39,153 bases of DNA, taken from assembly GCA_947462725.1 (NCBI GenBank), contig CANHPZ010000006.1:1-39153 (forward strand). Reading direction: 5' to 3'. Shown here piece by piece: positions 1 to 7,450 of the stretch. The position numbers and the translations under genes were made by a program. Below the pieces are notes generated by a model. It was not told the DNA's origin. It saw only the letters and a list, made by a program, of their open reading frames with translations, and ran no database searches. Position 1 is the first letter of the stretch; the number at the start of each line of letters is the position of its first letter. Source of the stretch: Flavobacteriales bacterium. Its GTDB lineage: Bacteria > Bacteroidota > Bacteroidia > Flavobacteriales_D > Sanyastnellaceae.

Positions 1-92
1 GGGACAGAGACGCGCAGCAGCGCATCCCGACCAATCGAATTTCAGCAGAGGCGAACCTAACCAAAAGCGAAGGCCTAGCCTGAAAGCGGAGA

Positions 93-611
93 TTAATCCA
101 ACAAAAACGACAACCCGACCTTACCACCTGAAAAGGCATTGCCACCGCCAAGCTCCAGGTTCACGGCCATATTCTTTTTGAAATAATAACGACCACCGAT
201 TTGAGCACCAATACCCAAGCCGCTGGAGCCATTGCCACTGTAATCGGCAGCGGATGACCAGATATAAAAACCGACATTCAATCCGGCATATACATCAATG
301 ATGTCTTCAAGACCAGCCATATTGCCGAAGTGGTAATTGGCATTGCCGGAAATACCGATGATGCTGTGTCTGTAACTCACTCCAAGAATACGGTCGCTGA
401 ATGCTCGGTAGGAAATTTCTCCTCCGGCAGAAATATTCTTATTGTAACCATAATCGACGCCAACATAAAGAGGCAATCCCCAGGTAGAAAGTCCAATGCC
501 CGTATTCGCCTGCATCTTGCCTGTTTGCAATTTATACTGCGCAAAAGATATTGAGCTAAACAAAACAGCCGTGAGGCAAAGTATTACGCGTAGTGATTTC
601 ATAGTCTTCAT
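93..611 (-). CDS. Small secreted or outer-membrane beta-barrel-like protein
   Basis: The ORF track opens at 677, but the first start that gives a clean signal peptide is the ATG at 611 (MKTMKSLRV...) or the one at 602. A hydrophobic stretch follows, ending in SISFAQ, a typical signal peptidase I site. The mature part of about 150 residues is rich in Gly, Tyr and Ala and alternates polar and aromatic residues. Examples are GVDYGYNKNISAGGEISYR and IGAQIGGRYYFKKNMAVNLELGGG. The protein ends in an aliphatic/aromatic strand (KVGLSFLLD), as outer-membrane barrels usually do. It is small for a barrel and may be an 8-strand OmpW/OmpA-like type; I cannot assign a family. It is divergent from moaC, and the longer ORF would overlap moaC's upstream region, which supports the shorter start. 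Its substrate or role is unknown. Confidence 0.7.
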   Translation of the reverse strand: MKTMKSLRVILCLTAVLFSSISFAQYKLQTGKMQANTGIGLSTWGLPLYVGVDYGYNKNISAGGEISYRAFSDRILGVSYRHSIIGISGNANYHFGNMAGLEDIIDVYAGLNVGFYIWSSAADYSGNGSSGLGIGAQIGGRYYFKKNMAVNLELGGGNAFSGGKVGLSFLLD

Positions 612-702
612 TTTTAAGTGTTCAATGTTAGCTCCCAACAAAAGTGTTTGACCATTTATTATTTGTGGAATTTCCAATGCACCTTGTTAGTAATGTGAAA
701 CG

Positions 703-710
703 TACTTTCG
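703..710 (+). promoter_or_regulatory. Probable -7 box of moaC promoter, very short leader
   Basis: TACTTTCG matches the Bacteroidota -7 consensus TAnnTTTG at all but one position and ends 5 nt before the moaC ATG at 716. A TTG lies 16 nt further upstream (684-686). The spacing implies a transcript that starts at or next to the start codon. This is inferred from sequence only. Confidence 0.4.
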
Positions 711-715
711 TGCAC

Positions 716-1198
716 ATGGAAGAAGCTCAATTCACGCACATCAACCACAATGGACAGTCATCCATGGTTGATGTGACACCAAAAGCTATTACACGCCGTT
801 TGGCGCGCGCGCGAGCATTGGTCACATTGCCCGAATCAGTTACTCAACAAATGCGCGATAACGAATTGCATTTGTCCAAAGGTCCTGTATTCCAAACGGC
901 AATCCTCGCAGGCATCATGGCTGCCAAAAAAACCGGCGAACTCATCCCTCTTTGCCACCCGCTTCCACTCGACCATGTGACGATTGAAATCCATCTCGAA
1001 GGCCATATTGCAACCATCATTTCGGAAGCGCGCACCGAAGGCAAAACAGGTGTGGAAATGGAAGCCCTAACAGCAGCGAGTGTTGCAGCCCTCACTATTT
1101 ACGACATGTGCAAGTCACTTTCACACGACATCGTCATCAGTCAAATTCAACTTCTGGAAAAATCAGGAGGCAAACGCGATTTCAAACGCCATGCATAA
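716..1198 (+). CDS. moaC: Cyclic pyranopterin monophosphate synthase MoaC
   Basis: MoaC acts in the cytoplasm with MoaA to convert the GTP-derived 3',8-cyclo intermediate into cyclic pyranopterin monophosphate, the first committed molybdopterin precursor. The 160-aa protein from ATG 716 has the family landmarks: SMVDVT near the N-terminus, the [19 protein letters not shown] segment, [13 protein letters not shown] (the CHP motif) and the [23 protein letters not shown] helix. Length matches the family. I prefer 716 over the track's 644, because the extra 24 residues are not MoaC-like and a -7 box lies between the two. Its stop overlaps the start of mobA by 8 nt, so the two are translationally coupled. 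No moaA, moaD, moaE or moeA is visible, so the rest of the pathway lies elsewhere or off the left edge. Confidence 0.95.
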   Translation: MEEAQFTHINHNGQSSMVDVTPKAITRRLARARALVTLPESVTQQMRDNELHLSKGPVFQTAILAGIMAAKKTGELIPLCHPLPLDHVTIEIHLEGHIATIISEARTEGKTGVEMEALTAASVAALTIYDMCKSLSHDIVISQIQLLEKSGGKRDFKRHA

Positions 1199-2309
1199 GA
1201 AACACGCCGACCTGCAACGACCAGCGCTCGGACACTTCGGGCGCAATGAAGCAGCCTTGCTGGGCACCACCTGCGAACTGATTGGCCACTGGGCATCGCT
1301 GCTCGCAAAATCACTCGCACCCGCCACCGTTATTTACGCCGATGCCAACCACAACCCGGCACCGGAAAGCGAATTCCTTCCTACATGGAAAGACAATCAA
1401 CACGCTACCATTTTCAGTATGCCTGCGCATTCCGCAATGGTTGATCGTCACATTGCACTTTCACAATCCGATCTTGTGCTCGTCAACGGCAATCATTTCG
1501 AAGCCACTCATCAAATCATCATTTGCGACAGCGACAAAGAAGCGTCATTAAGAAAAAGAGCAAGCCAACTCACCAACGTTATTGCCATTATCACAACCGA
1601 TCACTGCGTATCGGTGCCCGATTTTGTGAAAGAACTCGTGCCGCGCTGGAGCAATATTCCTCTTTTCAATGAACAGAATATTGCGCAATTGATTCCTCTA
1701 TTGCAAGAGAAACTATTGAAACCCGCTCCCATCAAGGCGCTCATTATGGCTGGTGGAAAAAGTGTGCGCATGGGCAAAGACAAAACGCACATAGCCTACC
1801 ATGGCAAACCGCAATTTGCACATGTCTACGAACTCTGCAACTCCCTGGGCATAGAAGCTCACGTTTCATGCAGGGCCGAACAACGCGACTATTACCACGA
1901 CAATGGATATCGCACCATCAGCGATCGACTGCTCGATATGGGGCCACTCGCGGGCATTGCTTCTGCCTTCATGAGCGACCCCAATAGTGCATGGCTAGTG
2001 TTGGCTTGTGATGTGCCTTTTATCGATCGCGCGACAATAGAAGAGCTGCTGGCACAGCGCGCTCCCACACACACGGCCACAGCTTTTCAAAGTCCGTTCG
2101 ACCGCTTCCCGGAGCCGCTCATTGCACTATGGGAGCCCAAAGCTTTTCCGATGATCATGTCGTTCATCGCACTCGGACATTCATGTCCACGGAAGGTACT
2201 CATCAACACCGCAGCGCACATCATACTCGCTTCGCATCCAGAAAAATTAGAAAACATCAATACGCCTGATGACCTAGCGGATGCTATGCAACAACTGTCA
2301 GGGAGTTAA
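1191..2309 (+). CDS. mobA: Molybdenum cofactor guanylyltransferase MobA with degenerate MobB-like N-terminal half
   Basis: The C-terminal half (about residues 182-372) is a MobA-type nucleotidyltransferase, which transfers GMP from GTP to molybdopterin. It shows the signature [13 protein letters not shown] (about 186-198), DMGPLAGI and the acidic LACDVPF motif. The N-terminal half (about 1-175) recalls MobB in layout, for example SDLVLVNG, but has [14 protein letters not shown] where a P-loop GKT would be expected. It therefore probably does not bind GTP like MobB. I chose ATG 1191 because it overlaps the moaC stop and gives a sensible N-terminus; the track's longer start lies inside moaC. 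A similar two-part MobA is, to my knowledge, common in Bacteroidota. Confidence is high for the MobA half and moderate for the origin of the N-terminal half. Confidence 0.88.
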   Translation: MHKKHADLQRPALGHFGRNEAALLGTTCELIGHWASLLAKSLAPATVIYADANHNPAPESEFLPTWKDNQHATIFSMPAHSAMVDRHIALSQSDLVLVNGNHFEATHQIIICDSDKEASLRKRASQLTNVIAIITTDHCVSVPDFVKELVPRWSNIPLFNEQNIAQLIPLLQEKLLKPAPIKALIMAGGKSVRMGKDKTHIAYHGKPQFAHVYELCNSLGIEAHVSCRAEQRDYYHDNGYRTISDRLLDMGPLAGIASAFMSDPNSAWLVLACDVPFIDRATIEELLAQRAPTHTATAFQSPFDRFPEPLIALWEPKAFPMIMSFIALGHSCPRKVLINTAAHIILASHPEKLENINTPDDLADAMQQLSGS

Positions 2310-2356
2310 ATCACACGCAGCAGCGAACATTCCCCATGCAATTCGGTTATTGGTTG

Positions 2357-2364
2357 TAAATCTG
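2357..2364 (+). promoter_or_regulatory. Probable -7 box upstream of the SRPBCC gene
   Basis: TAAATCTG is one base from TAnnTTTG and ends 5 nt before the ATG at 2370. No TTG sits at the expected -33 distance, so support rests mainly on the recurring distance to the start codon seen for other genes in this window. Confidence 0.3.
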
Positions 2365-2369
2365 CTCGC

Positions 2370-2831
2370 ATGAAAGTGTATACACTCGAAAGTCAAACGG
2401 TACTCAACACCTCCATTGACAAAGCATGGGAATATTTCTCACGCCCTGAAAACCTCAATGAGATTACTCCTCCCGACATGCAGTTTCGCATCCTCACCGA
2501 TGTATCGGGTAAGAAAATGCACGCCGGCATGATCATTCATTATCGCATACAACCTGCACCATTCATGAGTTTTGGCTGGACCACTGAAATTTCACACAGT
2601 GTCGATAAGCAGTATTTTGTTGATGAGCAACGGTTCGGTCCATATGCCTTTTGGCATCATCAACACATCTTCGAAGACAAAGGAACACATGTGCTGATGA
2701 CCGACATCGTAAACTATGCATTGCCCATGGGATTTTTAGGCCGTATCGCCCATGCCATTTGGGTGAAAAATAAATTAAGCGGGATATTCGACTACCGCAC
2801 CCAGGTTATCAATCGCGTTTTTCCAAAGTAG
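2370..2831 (+). CDS. SRPBCC (START/Bet v1-like) family ligand-binding protein
   Basis: This 153-aa protein has the single-domain SRPBCC helix-grip pattern. It opens with a strand (VYTLESQTVLNTSIDKAWEYFSRPENLNEITPP), which is the usual start of the polyketide cyclase/dehydrase family. A G-M-I-x-Y strand and FGWTTEI follow. DEQRFGPYAFWHHQHIFED is typical of the bacterial subgroup annotated as SRPBCC or CDP-paratose 2-epimerase-like. It ends in a long helix. There is no signal peptide, so it should be cytoplasmic. The family binds hydrophobic ligands, but the ligand here cannot be read from sequence. It lies 60 nt after mobA on the same strand and may have its own promoter. A role in molybdenum cofactor biosynthesis is not supported by anything beyond proximity. 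Confidence 0.8.
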   Translation: MKVYTLESQTVLNTSIDKAWEYFSRPENLNEITPPDMQFRILTDVSGKKMHAGMIIHYRIQPAPFMSFGWTTEISHSVDKQYFVDEQRFGPYAFWHHQHIFEDKGTHVLMTDIVNYALPMGFLGRIAHAIWVKNKLSGIFDYRTQVINRVFPK

Positions 2832-2853
2832 CCGCTGGAACATCTGTTAATAC

Positions 2854-2905
2854 GCTGTGTGCATTTTACACTCTGTGTCAAGTAAACAACACACAGCACA
2901 GAGTG
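2854..2905 (+). other. Two overlapping, mutually exclusive hairpins
   Basis: GCTGTGTG (2854-2861) can pair with CACACAGC (2890-2897), and CACTCTGTG (2869-2877) can pair with CACAGAGTG (2897-2905). The right arms share base 2897 and the second left arm sits in the loop of the first. There is no U-tract, so a simple terminator is unlikely. It lies between the SRPBCC and YkgJ-like genes and its function is unknown. Confidence 0.4.
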
Positions 2906-2956
2906 CATGGAGAATTTGCTCCTATAAAATTGGTCACGAATAACACACTACCGTGG

Positions 2957-2964
2957 TAATTTCG
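2957..2964 (+). promoter_or_regulatory. Probable -7 box of the YkgJ-like gene
   Basis: TAATTTCG is one base from TAnnTTTG and ends 4 nt before the ATG at 2969. No TTG is found at 17-21 nt spacing; the nearest is 24 nt upstream of the box. Confidence 0.35.
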
Positions 2965-2968
2965 CGCT

Positions 2969-3556
2969 ATGAAATCGCTTCCTGAAAAAGTCAATGCTGT
3001 GAAGAGGGTTTATGCCCAACTCGACAAAGACATCGAGAGTATGCAGCAATCTTCCGGCTTGCATTGCCTTTCCGGTTGCGGTGAGTGTTGCAAGAAGCCC
3101 GATATCGAATGCACACCCATCGAGTTTTTACCACTGGCCCTAGAAATTTTTGATGCAGGAAAAGCTGACGAAGTTTGGCAAGAATTACATGACAAACAGG
3201 ACTCGCTTTGCTATGTATTTCGTCCGCATGTTACACACTTCGGTGGCATGTGCAACGCATACCCCAACCGAGGATTAATCTGCAGACTCTTTGGCTTTAC
3301 GGCGCGCATCAACAAAGAAAGTCAACCCGAATTGGTGACCTGCAAATTCATCAAACAAGAACAAGCGAAAGAAATCGAAGTCTTAACTTCTGCGATGAAG
3401 GCCGGAAAGAAAATCCCGGTGATGGGCAATTACTACACCCGTCTTACCAGCATCGACCCTACCCTCGCTGAATTTTACCCCATCAATAAAGCCATGCTTA
3501 AAGCGCTCGAAGTGGTCATGCACTATTACGCCTACCGCAAGCGCCGCAAATCCTGA
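2969..3556 (+). CDS. YkgJ-family (UPF0153) cysteine-cluster protein
   Basis: The family is defined by a cysteine cluster thought to bind zinc or an iron-sulfur centre. Here it appears as CLSGCGECCKKPDIEC in the N-terminal third, followed by CNAYPNRGLICRLFGF in the middle and a further Cys in LVTCKF. The overall order CxxxCGxCC ... C-x(5-8)-R-x(3)-CRxFG fits the family. The 195-aa length is in the usual range, and there is no signal peptide or membrane helix. Members are often near redox or metal enzymes, but no substrate is established. The gene stands alone, with a possible promoter just upstream and convergent xerD downstream. The family call is confident; the function is unknown. Confidence 0.82.
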   Translation: MKSLPEKVNAVKRVYAQLDKDIESMQQSSGLHCLSGCGECCKKPDIECTPIEFLPLALEIFDAGKADEVWQELHDKQDSLCYVFRPHVTHFGGMCNAYPNRGLICRLFGFTARINKESQPELVTCKFIKQEQAKEIEVLTSAMKAGKKIPVMGNYYTRLTSIDPTLAEFYPINKAMLKALEVVMHYYAYRKRRKS

Positions 3557-3566
3557 TCACCTTCGG

Positions 3567-3594
3567 ACCTCGCCCTTCGCACCTCGCCCTTCGC
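3567..3594. repeat. Tandem duplication of a 14-bp unit
   Basis: The unit ACCTCGCCCTTCGC occurs twice without a gap (3567-3580, 3581-3594), between the stop of the YkgJ-like gene and the stop of convergent xerD. It is not an inverted repeat, so it does not look like a terminator. Confidence 0.85.
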
Positions 3595-3596
3595 CA

Positions 3597-4502
3597 CTAC
3601 TTCTTATATCTCGGGTGAAACGCAACTACCTCCTCACGCAATCGATGTCGATCCAAGTGCGTATAGATTTCGGTTGTCGTAATGCTGGCATGTCCTAACA
3701 TCTCTTGCACAGCTCGCAGGTCTGCGCCGGCTTCCACGAGGTGGGTCGCAAATGAATGTCGAAATGTATGCGGTGAAATTTGTTTTTGAATACCCAATTT
3801 CACTACCAGCTCTTTGATGATGTTGAACACCATCATGCGCGACAACTTCGAACCGCGTCGGTTCAAAAACAAATAATCTTCCTGACCTGATTTGATGATC
3901 TGATGATTTCTCATTTGCTCACGGTAATATCCAATCCATTGGATGGCGGTTGTGCCCATTGGAACTAATCGCTCCTTATTGCCTTTGCCGATTACGCGTA
4001 AAAAACCTTCGCTCTCATAGAAGCCCGATACGCGCACGTCTATCAACTCAGATACGCGCAGACCACAACTGTAAAGAAGTTCGAGCATGGCACGATTGCG
4101 TGTGCCTTCCGGCTTGCTCAAATCTATTGCGCCGAGAATAGCATCCATTTCATCTACGCTCAACACATCAGGCAACTTCCTTCCGATACGAGGTGTATCG
4201 ATCAATTCAATGGGATCAATCTTGATTTCCTTTTCGAGAAGCAGGTAGCCATAGAAAGACTTTAATCCTGAAATGATACGTGCCTGAGAGGTGGCGGAAA
4301 TACCCAATTCATGAAGCATGGATAAGAATCCGCGCAGATCGTCCAAGGTAATTTGATTCGGGCCCTTTATCACTGACATGCCTTCAGCAAAGCGCTGCAA
4401 CTTCATCACATCGGCCAAATAGGCTTCTATAGAATTCGCAGATAGCGATTTCTCTAATCGCAAATAATTCCGAAATCCACGTTGCGCTATCTGCCAGTTC
4501 AT
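3597..4502 (-). CDS. xerD: Tyrosine recombinase XerD-type
   Basis: XerC/XerD recombinases resolve chromosome dimers at dif. The 301-aa length is standard. The N-terminal SAM-like core-binding domain covers about residues 1-100. The catalytic domain shows all family residues: R149 (SCGLRVSEL), K173 (GKGNKER), H245 and R248 (HTFRHSFATHL), H271 (LGHASITTTEIYTH) and the nucleophile Y280. It resembles housekeeping Xer rather than a phage integrase, because it is short, lacks an AP2-like arm-binding domain, and has no attachment site or mobile cargo nearby. XerC versus XerD cannot be settled by eye; I favour XerD. A terminator-like hairpin separates it from the gene upstream, so it probably has its own promoter. 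Confidence 0.88.
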   Translation of the reverse strand: MNWQIAQRGFRNYLRLEKSLSANSIEAYLADVMKLQRFAEGMSVIKGPNQITLDDLRGFLSMLHELGISATSQARIISGLKSFYGYLLLEKEIKIDPIELIDTPRIGRKLPDVLSVDEMDAILGAIDLSKPEGTRNRAMLELLYSCGLRVSELIDVRVSGFYESEGFLRVIGKGNKERLVPMGTTAIQWIGYYREQMRNHQIIKSGQEDYLFLNRRGSKLSRMMVFNIIKELVVKLGIQKQISPHTFRHSFATHLVEAGADLRAVQEMLGHASITTTEIYTHLDRHRLREEVVAFHPRYKK

Positions 4503-4552
4503 TATTTTCTTCTATCTAAATTTAATCACTTCTTTCACTAGTCACTACAATG

Positions 4553-4582
4553 AAAAACCCCCGGCCGTTGCCAGGGGATTTT
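4553..4582 (-). terminator. Rho-independent terminator of the SPOR-like gene
   Basis: Read on the minus strand, AAAATCCCC and GGGGGTTTT form a stem with an inner GGC/GCC pairing, followed by a run of T. It lies downstream of the 506-aa gene and upstream of xerD, separating the two. Confidence 0.65.
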
Positions 4583-4670
4583 CAAACTAAATTACCTAAA
4601 CAAATTCTATATTAATTAACCAAATACTACTATAAATGCCGTTGCATTTTGCCGTAGTAACTCTTGAGTC

Positions 4671-6191
4671 TTACTTATACCACAGTTGTTTGCTGATCAA
4701 CAACGCTTCTTGAACCGTAATGCGTTCGCCGTCGTTGTATGCAGTAACAAAAGGGCCAGGCAGCTTATTGCTTTCACTTGTAATTTTCACTCTGGCGTCT
4801 CGAGCATCTTTATACTGAGCGTAACTTCCAGTGGTGTACTTTACCCATCCGTTGTGGTGTTCAATATTATAGTCCTCTTCAAAGGAGAAAGTCTTCTTCA
4901 AATAGCTTTTATCAACAACACGATGTGCAGCCAAAATCTGCACTTTATAACTCACACCCTTCTCTGCTGAAGGCACTGATTTTACTGCCACTTTAGAACT
5001 ATTTGACTCTGCTGTCAAAGACGAAGACGTTCCAATATTCGAATCACTTTTCGTTGCATTTGCATCATTTTGTGATTGACCATCATGCGTGTTTTGCGCA
5101 ACATTCGTCGCCTGAGATGACACGCTGTTATTATTTCCTTCTTGCTGATTTGAATTCGACGAACCAGTGTTCTCCGAATTGTTTTCTCCGGTTTGATCAC
5201 CGGTGTTGGCAGCAATATTACCAGAATTCACAGCGGAGCCACTTGTGGTGTCAATGCCTGCAGCGGCCACCGGATTGGTATTAGTCGCGTTACCTGCAGT
5301 AGTATCGACAGCTGTGCTTCCCGCAACCGCTGTATTGGATGCGCTTAAATCAGCAGGCGCAGATATTTGAACTACGTCCACAGTAAACGGATTTCCATTT
5401 TCTGTAAACGAAACCTGGCCGCGAATCACGGGCACGGTTCCATCACTGATGCACATTACACGATACGACACCTCAAACGAGGGTGCAATGGGCACCTCAA
5501 ACCACACAAATTTGATTGAGTTGGCATCTTGCGTTATTACCGCGCCTCCATCATTCTCACGATTGGTGCTACAGTTGTCTGGTAAAATTTCGAGAATTTT
5601 TCCGAAGCCAACAATTTTATTATTGTTCACTGTGAGCTTCACCAAGTATTCATTGTCGGCCAAACGCTCAATGCGTCGCTCACAGCTCATCTCCAAAACC
5701 ATATCCTCAACACGAACCGCCGATGCAGAAGCTTTTATGGCTTGCTCCAATGACTCAATTGACTCTTTTACTACAACAGTGCGGGTGGGCACGTATATAT
5801 CTTCACGCTTGTTTTCCTTCACATAGGAGAATGTCCCTTGGATTTCATAAGCACCCTGAACACCTGGCTCACTTTCGATATAATAGGTAATTGTGAATGC
5901 CTGCTCCTCCGGTAAATTCATCCAAACAAACTTGGCTTTATCGCCGCTGAATGTGAAGGAGGCTCCTTTTATTTCCCCTGGTGTTGCAATGAAGCCATCA
6001 GGCAAGGTGAGTTCAAGTTTAGAAAACCCTTGCACATCGCCTTTGCGCACATTGAGCTCAACCATAGAACGCACGCCGGCTGCAATCATAGAGGGCGTGT
6101 TATTTTCAACAAGTACAGTTGTATCGGAAGTGAATAAGCCCAAAAGCAAAAACGCCAGATAGCTAAAAAGTATAGAGATAGTCTTGATCAT
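4671..6191 (-). CDS. Secreted two-domain protein with low-complexity linker and C-terminal SPOR-like domain
   Basis: A hydrophobic N-terminus (ISILFSYLAFLLLGLFTS) acts as a signal peptide or anchor. Two related beta-rich repeats follow, at about residues 25-145 and 165-275. Both contain a GF(S/G)K(L/I)(E/L) strand, a K-F-V-W strand (KAKFVWMNLP, SIKFVWFEVP) and a S-Y/Y-R/E strand ending in RGQVSF or QGTFSY. Residues ~285-410 are a Ser/Thr/Asn/Gln/Gly-rich spacer. Residues 414-506 look like a SPOR domain: YKVQILAAHR, then a GWVKYTTGSY strand, DARDARVKI, and PGPFVTAYNDGERI. SPOR domains bind denuded peptidoglycan glycans, so the protein may tether to the wall from the periplasm. The N-terminal repeats match no family I recognise. 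Confidence 0.7.
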   Translation of the reverse strand: MIKTISILFSYLAFLLLGLFTSDTTVLVENNTPSMIAAGVRSMVELNVRKGDVQGFSKLELTLPDGFIATPGEIKGASFTFSGDKAKFVWMNLPEEQAFTITYYIESEPGVQGAYEIQGTFSYVKENKREDIYVPTRTVVVKESIESLEQAIKASASAVRVEDMVLEMSCERRIERLADNEYLVKLTVNNNKIVGFGKILEILPDNCSTNRENDGGAVITQDANSIKFVWFEVPIAPSFEVSYRVMCISDGTVPVIRGQVSFTENGNPFTVDVVQISAPADLSASNTAVAGSTAVDTTAGNATNTNPVAAAGIDTTSGSAVNSGNIAANTGDQTGENNSENTGSSNSNQQEGNNNSVSSQATNVAQNTHDGQSQNDANATKSDSNIGTSSSLTAESNSSKVAVKSVPSAEKGVSYKVQILAAHRVVDKSYLKKTFSFEEDYNIEHHNGWVKYTTGSYAQYKDARDARVKITSESNKLPGPFVTAYNDGERITVQEALLISKQLWYK

Positions 6192-6295
6192 ATTGGAAGG
6201 CTAGATTCGTCAGTTTCTAGTTTCCAAAAATGCTAGCTTCTACCACGTGCAAAGGCGCATGCGCTGCGGAATTGCAAACATCTTCATGTGAATTC

Positions 6296-6324
6296 AAAAA
6301 AAAAGGCCGCCAATCGGCAGCCTT
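6296..6324 (-). terminator. Rho-independent terminator of rpmE2
   Basis: On the minus strand GGCTGCC-GATT-GGCGGCC forms a GC-rich stem (one mismatch) followed by nine T. It lies directly after the L31 stop. Confidence 0.85.
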
Positions 6325-6344
6325 CATCAGTATATAAATCTGAA

Positions 6345-6605
6345 TTACTTGTTCTTGTCAAATTTGGCGTAGCGCGTTTTGAACTTGTCGATACGACCTG
6401 CGGTATCCACCAACTGCATCTTACCTGTAAAGAACGGATGCGATGTGTGAGAAATCTCGAGCTTTATCACTGGATAATCGTTACCATCTTCCCACTTTAT
6501 AGTCTCTTTTGAATTCGTGGTGGATTTGCCTAAGAAGGCATACTCGTTCGACATATCCTTGAATACAACGAAGCGGTAGTTATCTGGGTGAATTCCTTTT
6601 TTCAT
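6345..6605 (-). CDS. rpmE2: 50S ribosomal protein L31 type B
   Basis: The 86-aa protein starts [19 protein letters not shown] and contains [21 protein letters not shown], both hallmarks of type B L31. It lacks the CxxC pairs of the zinc-binding type A protein. Type B forms are longer by about 15 residues and are used when zinc is scarce in organisms that have both forms. In Bacteroidota the type B form is commonly the only copy. It is flanked by a strong promoter and a strong terminator, so it is a monocistronic unit. Confidence 0.95.
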   Translation of the reverse strand: MKKGIHPDNYRFVVFKDMSNEYAFLGKSTTNSKETIKWEDGNDYPVIKLEISHTSHPFFTGKMQLVDTAGRIDKFKTRYAKFDKNK

Positions 6606-6629
6606 ATCAATTATCTTTTATTCGGGCGG

Positions 6630-6659
6630 CAAATATACGTAACCCGATGATTTGTACAA
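6630..6659 (-). promoter_or_regulatory. Consensus Bacteroidota promoter of rpmE2
   Basis: On the minus strand TTG (6659-6657), 19 nt, then TATATTTG (6637-6630). This is an exact match to the -33 TTG / -7 TAnnTTTG architecture known from Bacteroidota. The leader would be about 20 nt. Confidence 0.78.
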
Positions 6660-6731
6660 GGGAAATGGAAAAAAAAGTATCGGCGATTTCTGATAGTACC
6701 GCACTAGCGCACTTTTCCAAGCTAACTGTCA

Positions 6732-7232
6732 TTAATTGAAGTCCTTTAAGTCTTCCATCAAGCGCTTGCGCGCATTGAAAATACGACTTTTAATAGTGCC
6801 TGTGGGAACTCCCATATCGCTGGCAATTTCTTCGTACTGGTAACCTTCATAAGCCATTTGAAATGGCTTCTTCAAATCCGGGCGAAGCGTTTCGATGGCT
6901 ACGCGAATATCGGTTTCGTTGATGGTGCGGTAAATATTATTCTCCGCGTGTGAACCCAATTCGTACTGGATGCTATCCGCTGAAGGACCAAAAATATTTC
7001 TGCCCAACTGCTGCTTTTTGCAATTGTTCAAGAATATGTTGCGCATGATGGTATACAACCATCCCTTGAAATTGGTCCCGTCTTCAAATCGATCTTTATA
7101 CTTCAGAGCCTTCAGGAAAGTGTCCTGAATTAAATCCTCTGCATCTTCAACATTACGCGTGAAATTGATGGCAAATCCACGCATAATTGGGCGCGTGTTT
7201 ATCAAAAGGTGGTTAAACTCTAGGGTACTCAT
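6732..7232 (-). CDS. ECF-family RNA polymerase sigma factor
   Basis: The 166-aa length and two-domain layout are those of a minimal ECF (group IV) sigma factor. Region 2 shows NVEDAEDLIQDTFLKALKY and the FKGWLYTIMRNIFLN promoter-melting helix. Region 4 shows PFQMAYEGYQYEEIASDMGVPTGTIKSRIFNARKRL, with the helix-turn-helix. There is no adjacent anti-sigma factor gene. The gene upstream on the same strand encodes a B12-type MerR regulator, and the gap contains twin palindromes overlapping its likely promoter. This recalls the LitR/LitS pairing of actinobacteria, where a B12 photoreceptor represses an ECF sigma gene. That regulatory link is an inference. The target regulon is not visible here. 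Confidence 0.9.
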   Translation of the reverse strand: MSTLEFNHLLINTRPIMRGFAINFTRNVEDAEDLIQDTFLKALKYKDRFEDGTNFKGWLYTIMRNIFLNNCKKQQLGRNIFGPSADSIQYELGSHAENNIYRTINETDIRVAIETLRPDLKKPFQMAYEGYQYEEIASDMGVPTGTIKSRIFNARKRLMEDLKDFN

Positions 7233-7240
7233 TTTACCGT

Positions 7241-7272
7241 TTGTTTAATTGTTTTCCGCAAAGATTAAACAA
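7241..7272. promoter_or_regulatory. Palindrome 1 (TTGTTTAAT-N14-ATTAAACAA), operator candidate
   Basis: Nine-base arms at 7241-7249 and 7264-7272 are perfect inverted repeats around a 14-nt spacer. The palindrome sits 9 nt upstream of the sigma factor ATG (7232) and overlaps its likely -7 box (7259-7266, minus strand). Its arms are identical to those of palindrome 2. Confidence 0.65.
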
Positions 7273-7289
7273 CATCAACCTTTAACCAA
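7259..7289 (-). promoter_or_regulatory. Likely promoter of the ECF sigma gene
   Basis: On the minus strand TTG (7289-7287), 20 nt, then AATCTTTG (7266-7259), one base from TAnnTTTG. The predicted start lies about 20 nt before the ATG. The -7 box overlaps the right arm of palindrome 1. Confidence 0.45.
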
Positions 7290-7294
7290 GCATT

Positions 7295-7326
7295 TTGTTT
7301 AATTTTTTTGTTAAAGCATTAAACAA
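7295..7326. promoter_or_regulatory. Palindrome 2 (TTGTTTAAT-N14-ATTAAACAA), operator candidate
   Basis: Arms at 7295-7303 and 7318-7326 are identical to those of palindrome 1, with the same 14-nt spacer length but a different spacer sequence. The centre lies 54 bp from the centre of palindrome 1, about five helical turns, so both would be on one face of the DNA. It is upstream of the sigma promoter. Near-matches to the half-site also occur at 7282-7289, 7308-7315 and 7343-7350. Confidence 0.65.
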
Positions 7327-7450
7327 TCAATCTATTCGATTAATAAACAATTATCTACGCAAGTAATTCCTTTTCGACAAACGAAAAAAAGAATAACAAA
7401 TAGCGCCGATTTCAGCGAAATAATGAAGTACAGAGTAATTTGTGTATGAC

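Noticed and set aside
1-92. Possible partial gene at the left edge
   Set aside because: No open frame with recognisable sequence could be supported in this short stretch.
3597-4502. Integrase of a genomic island
   Set aside because: Length and core residues are those of housekeeping Xer; no attachment site, tRNA or cargo genes are adjacent.
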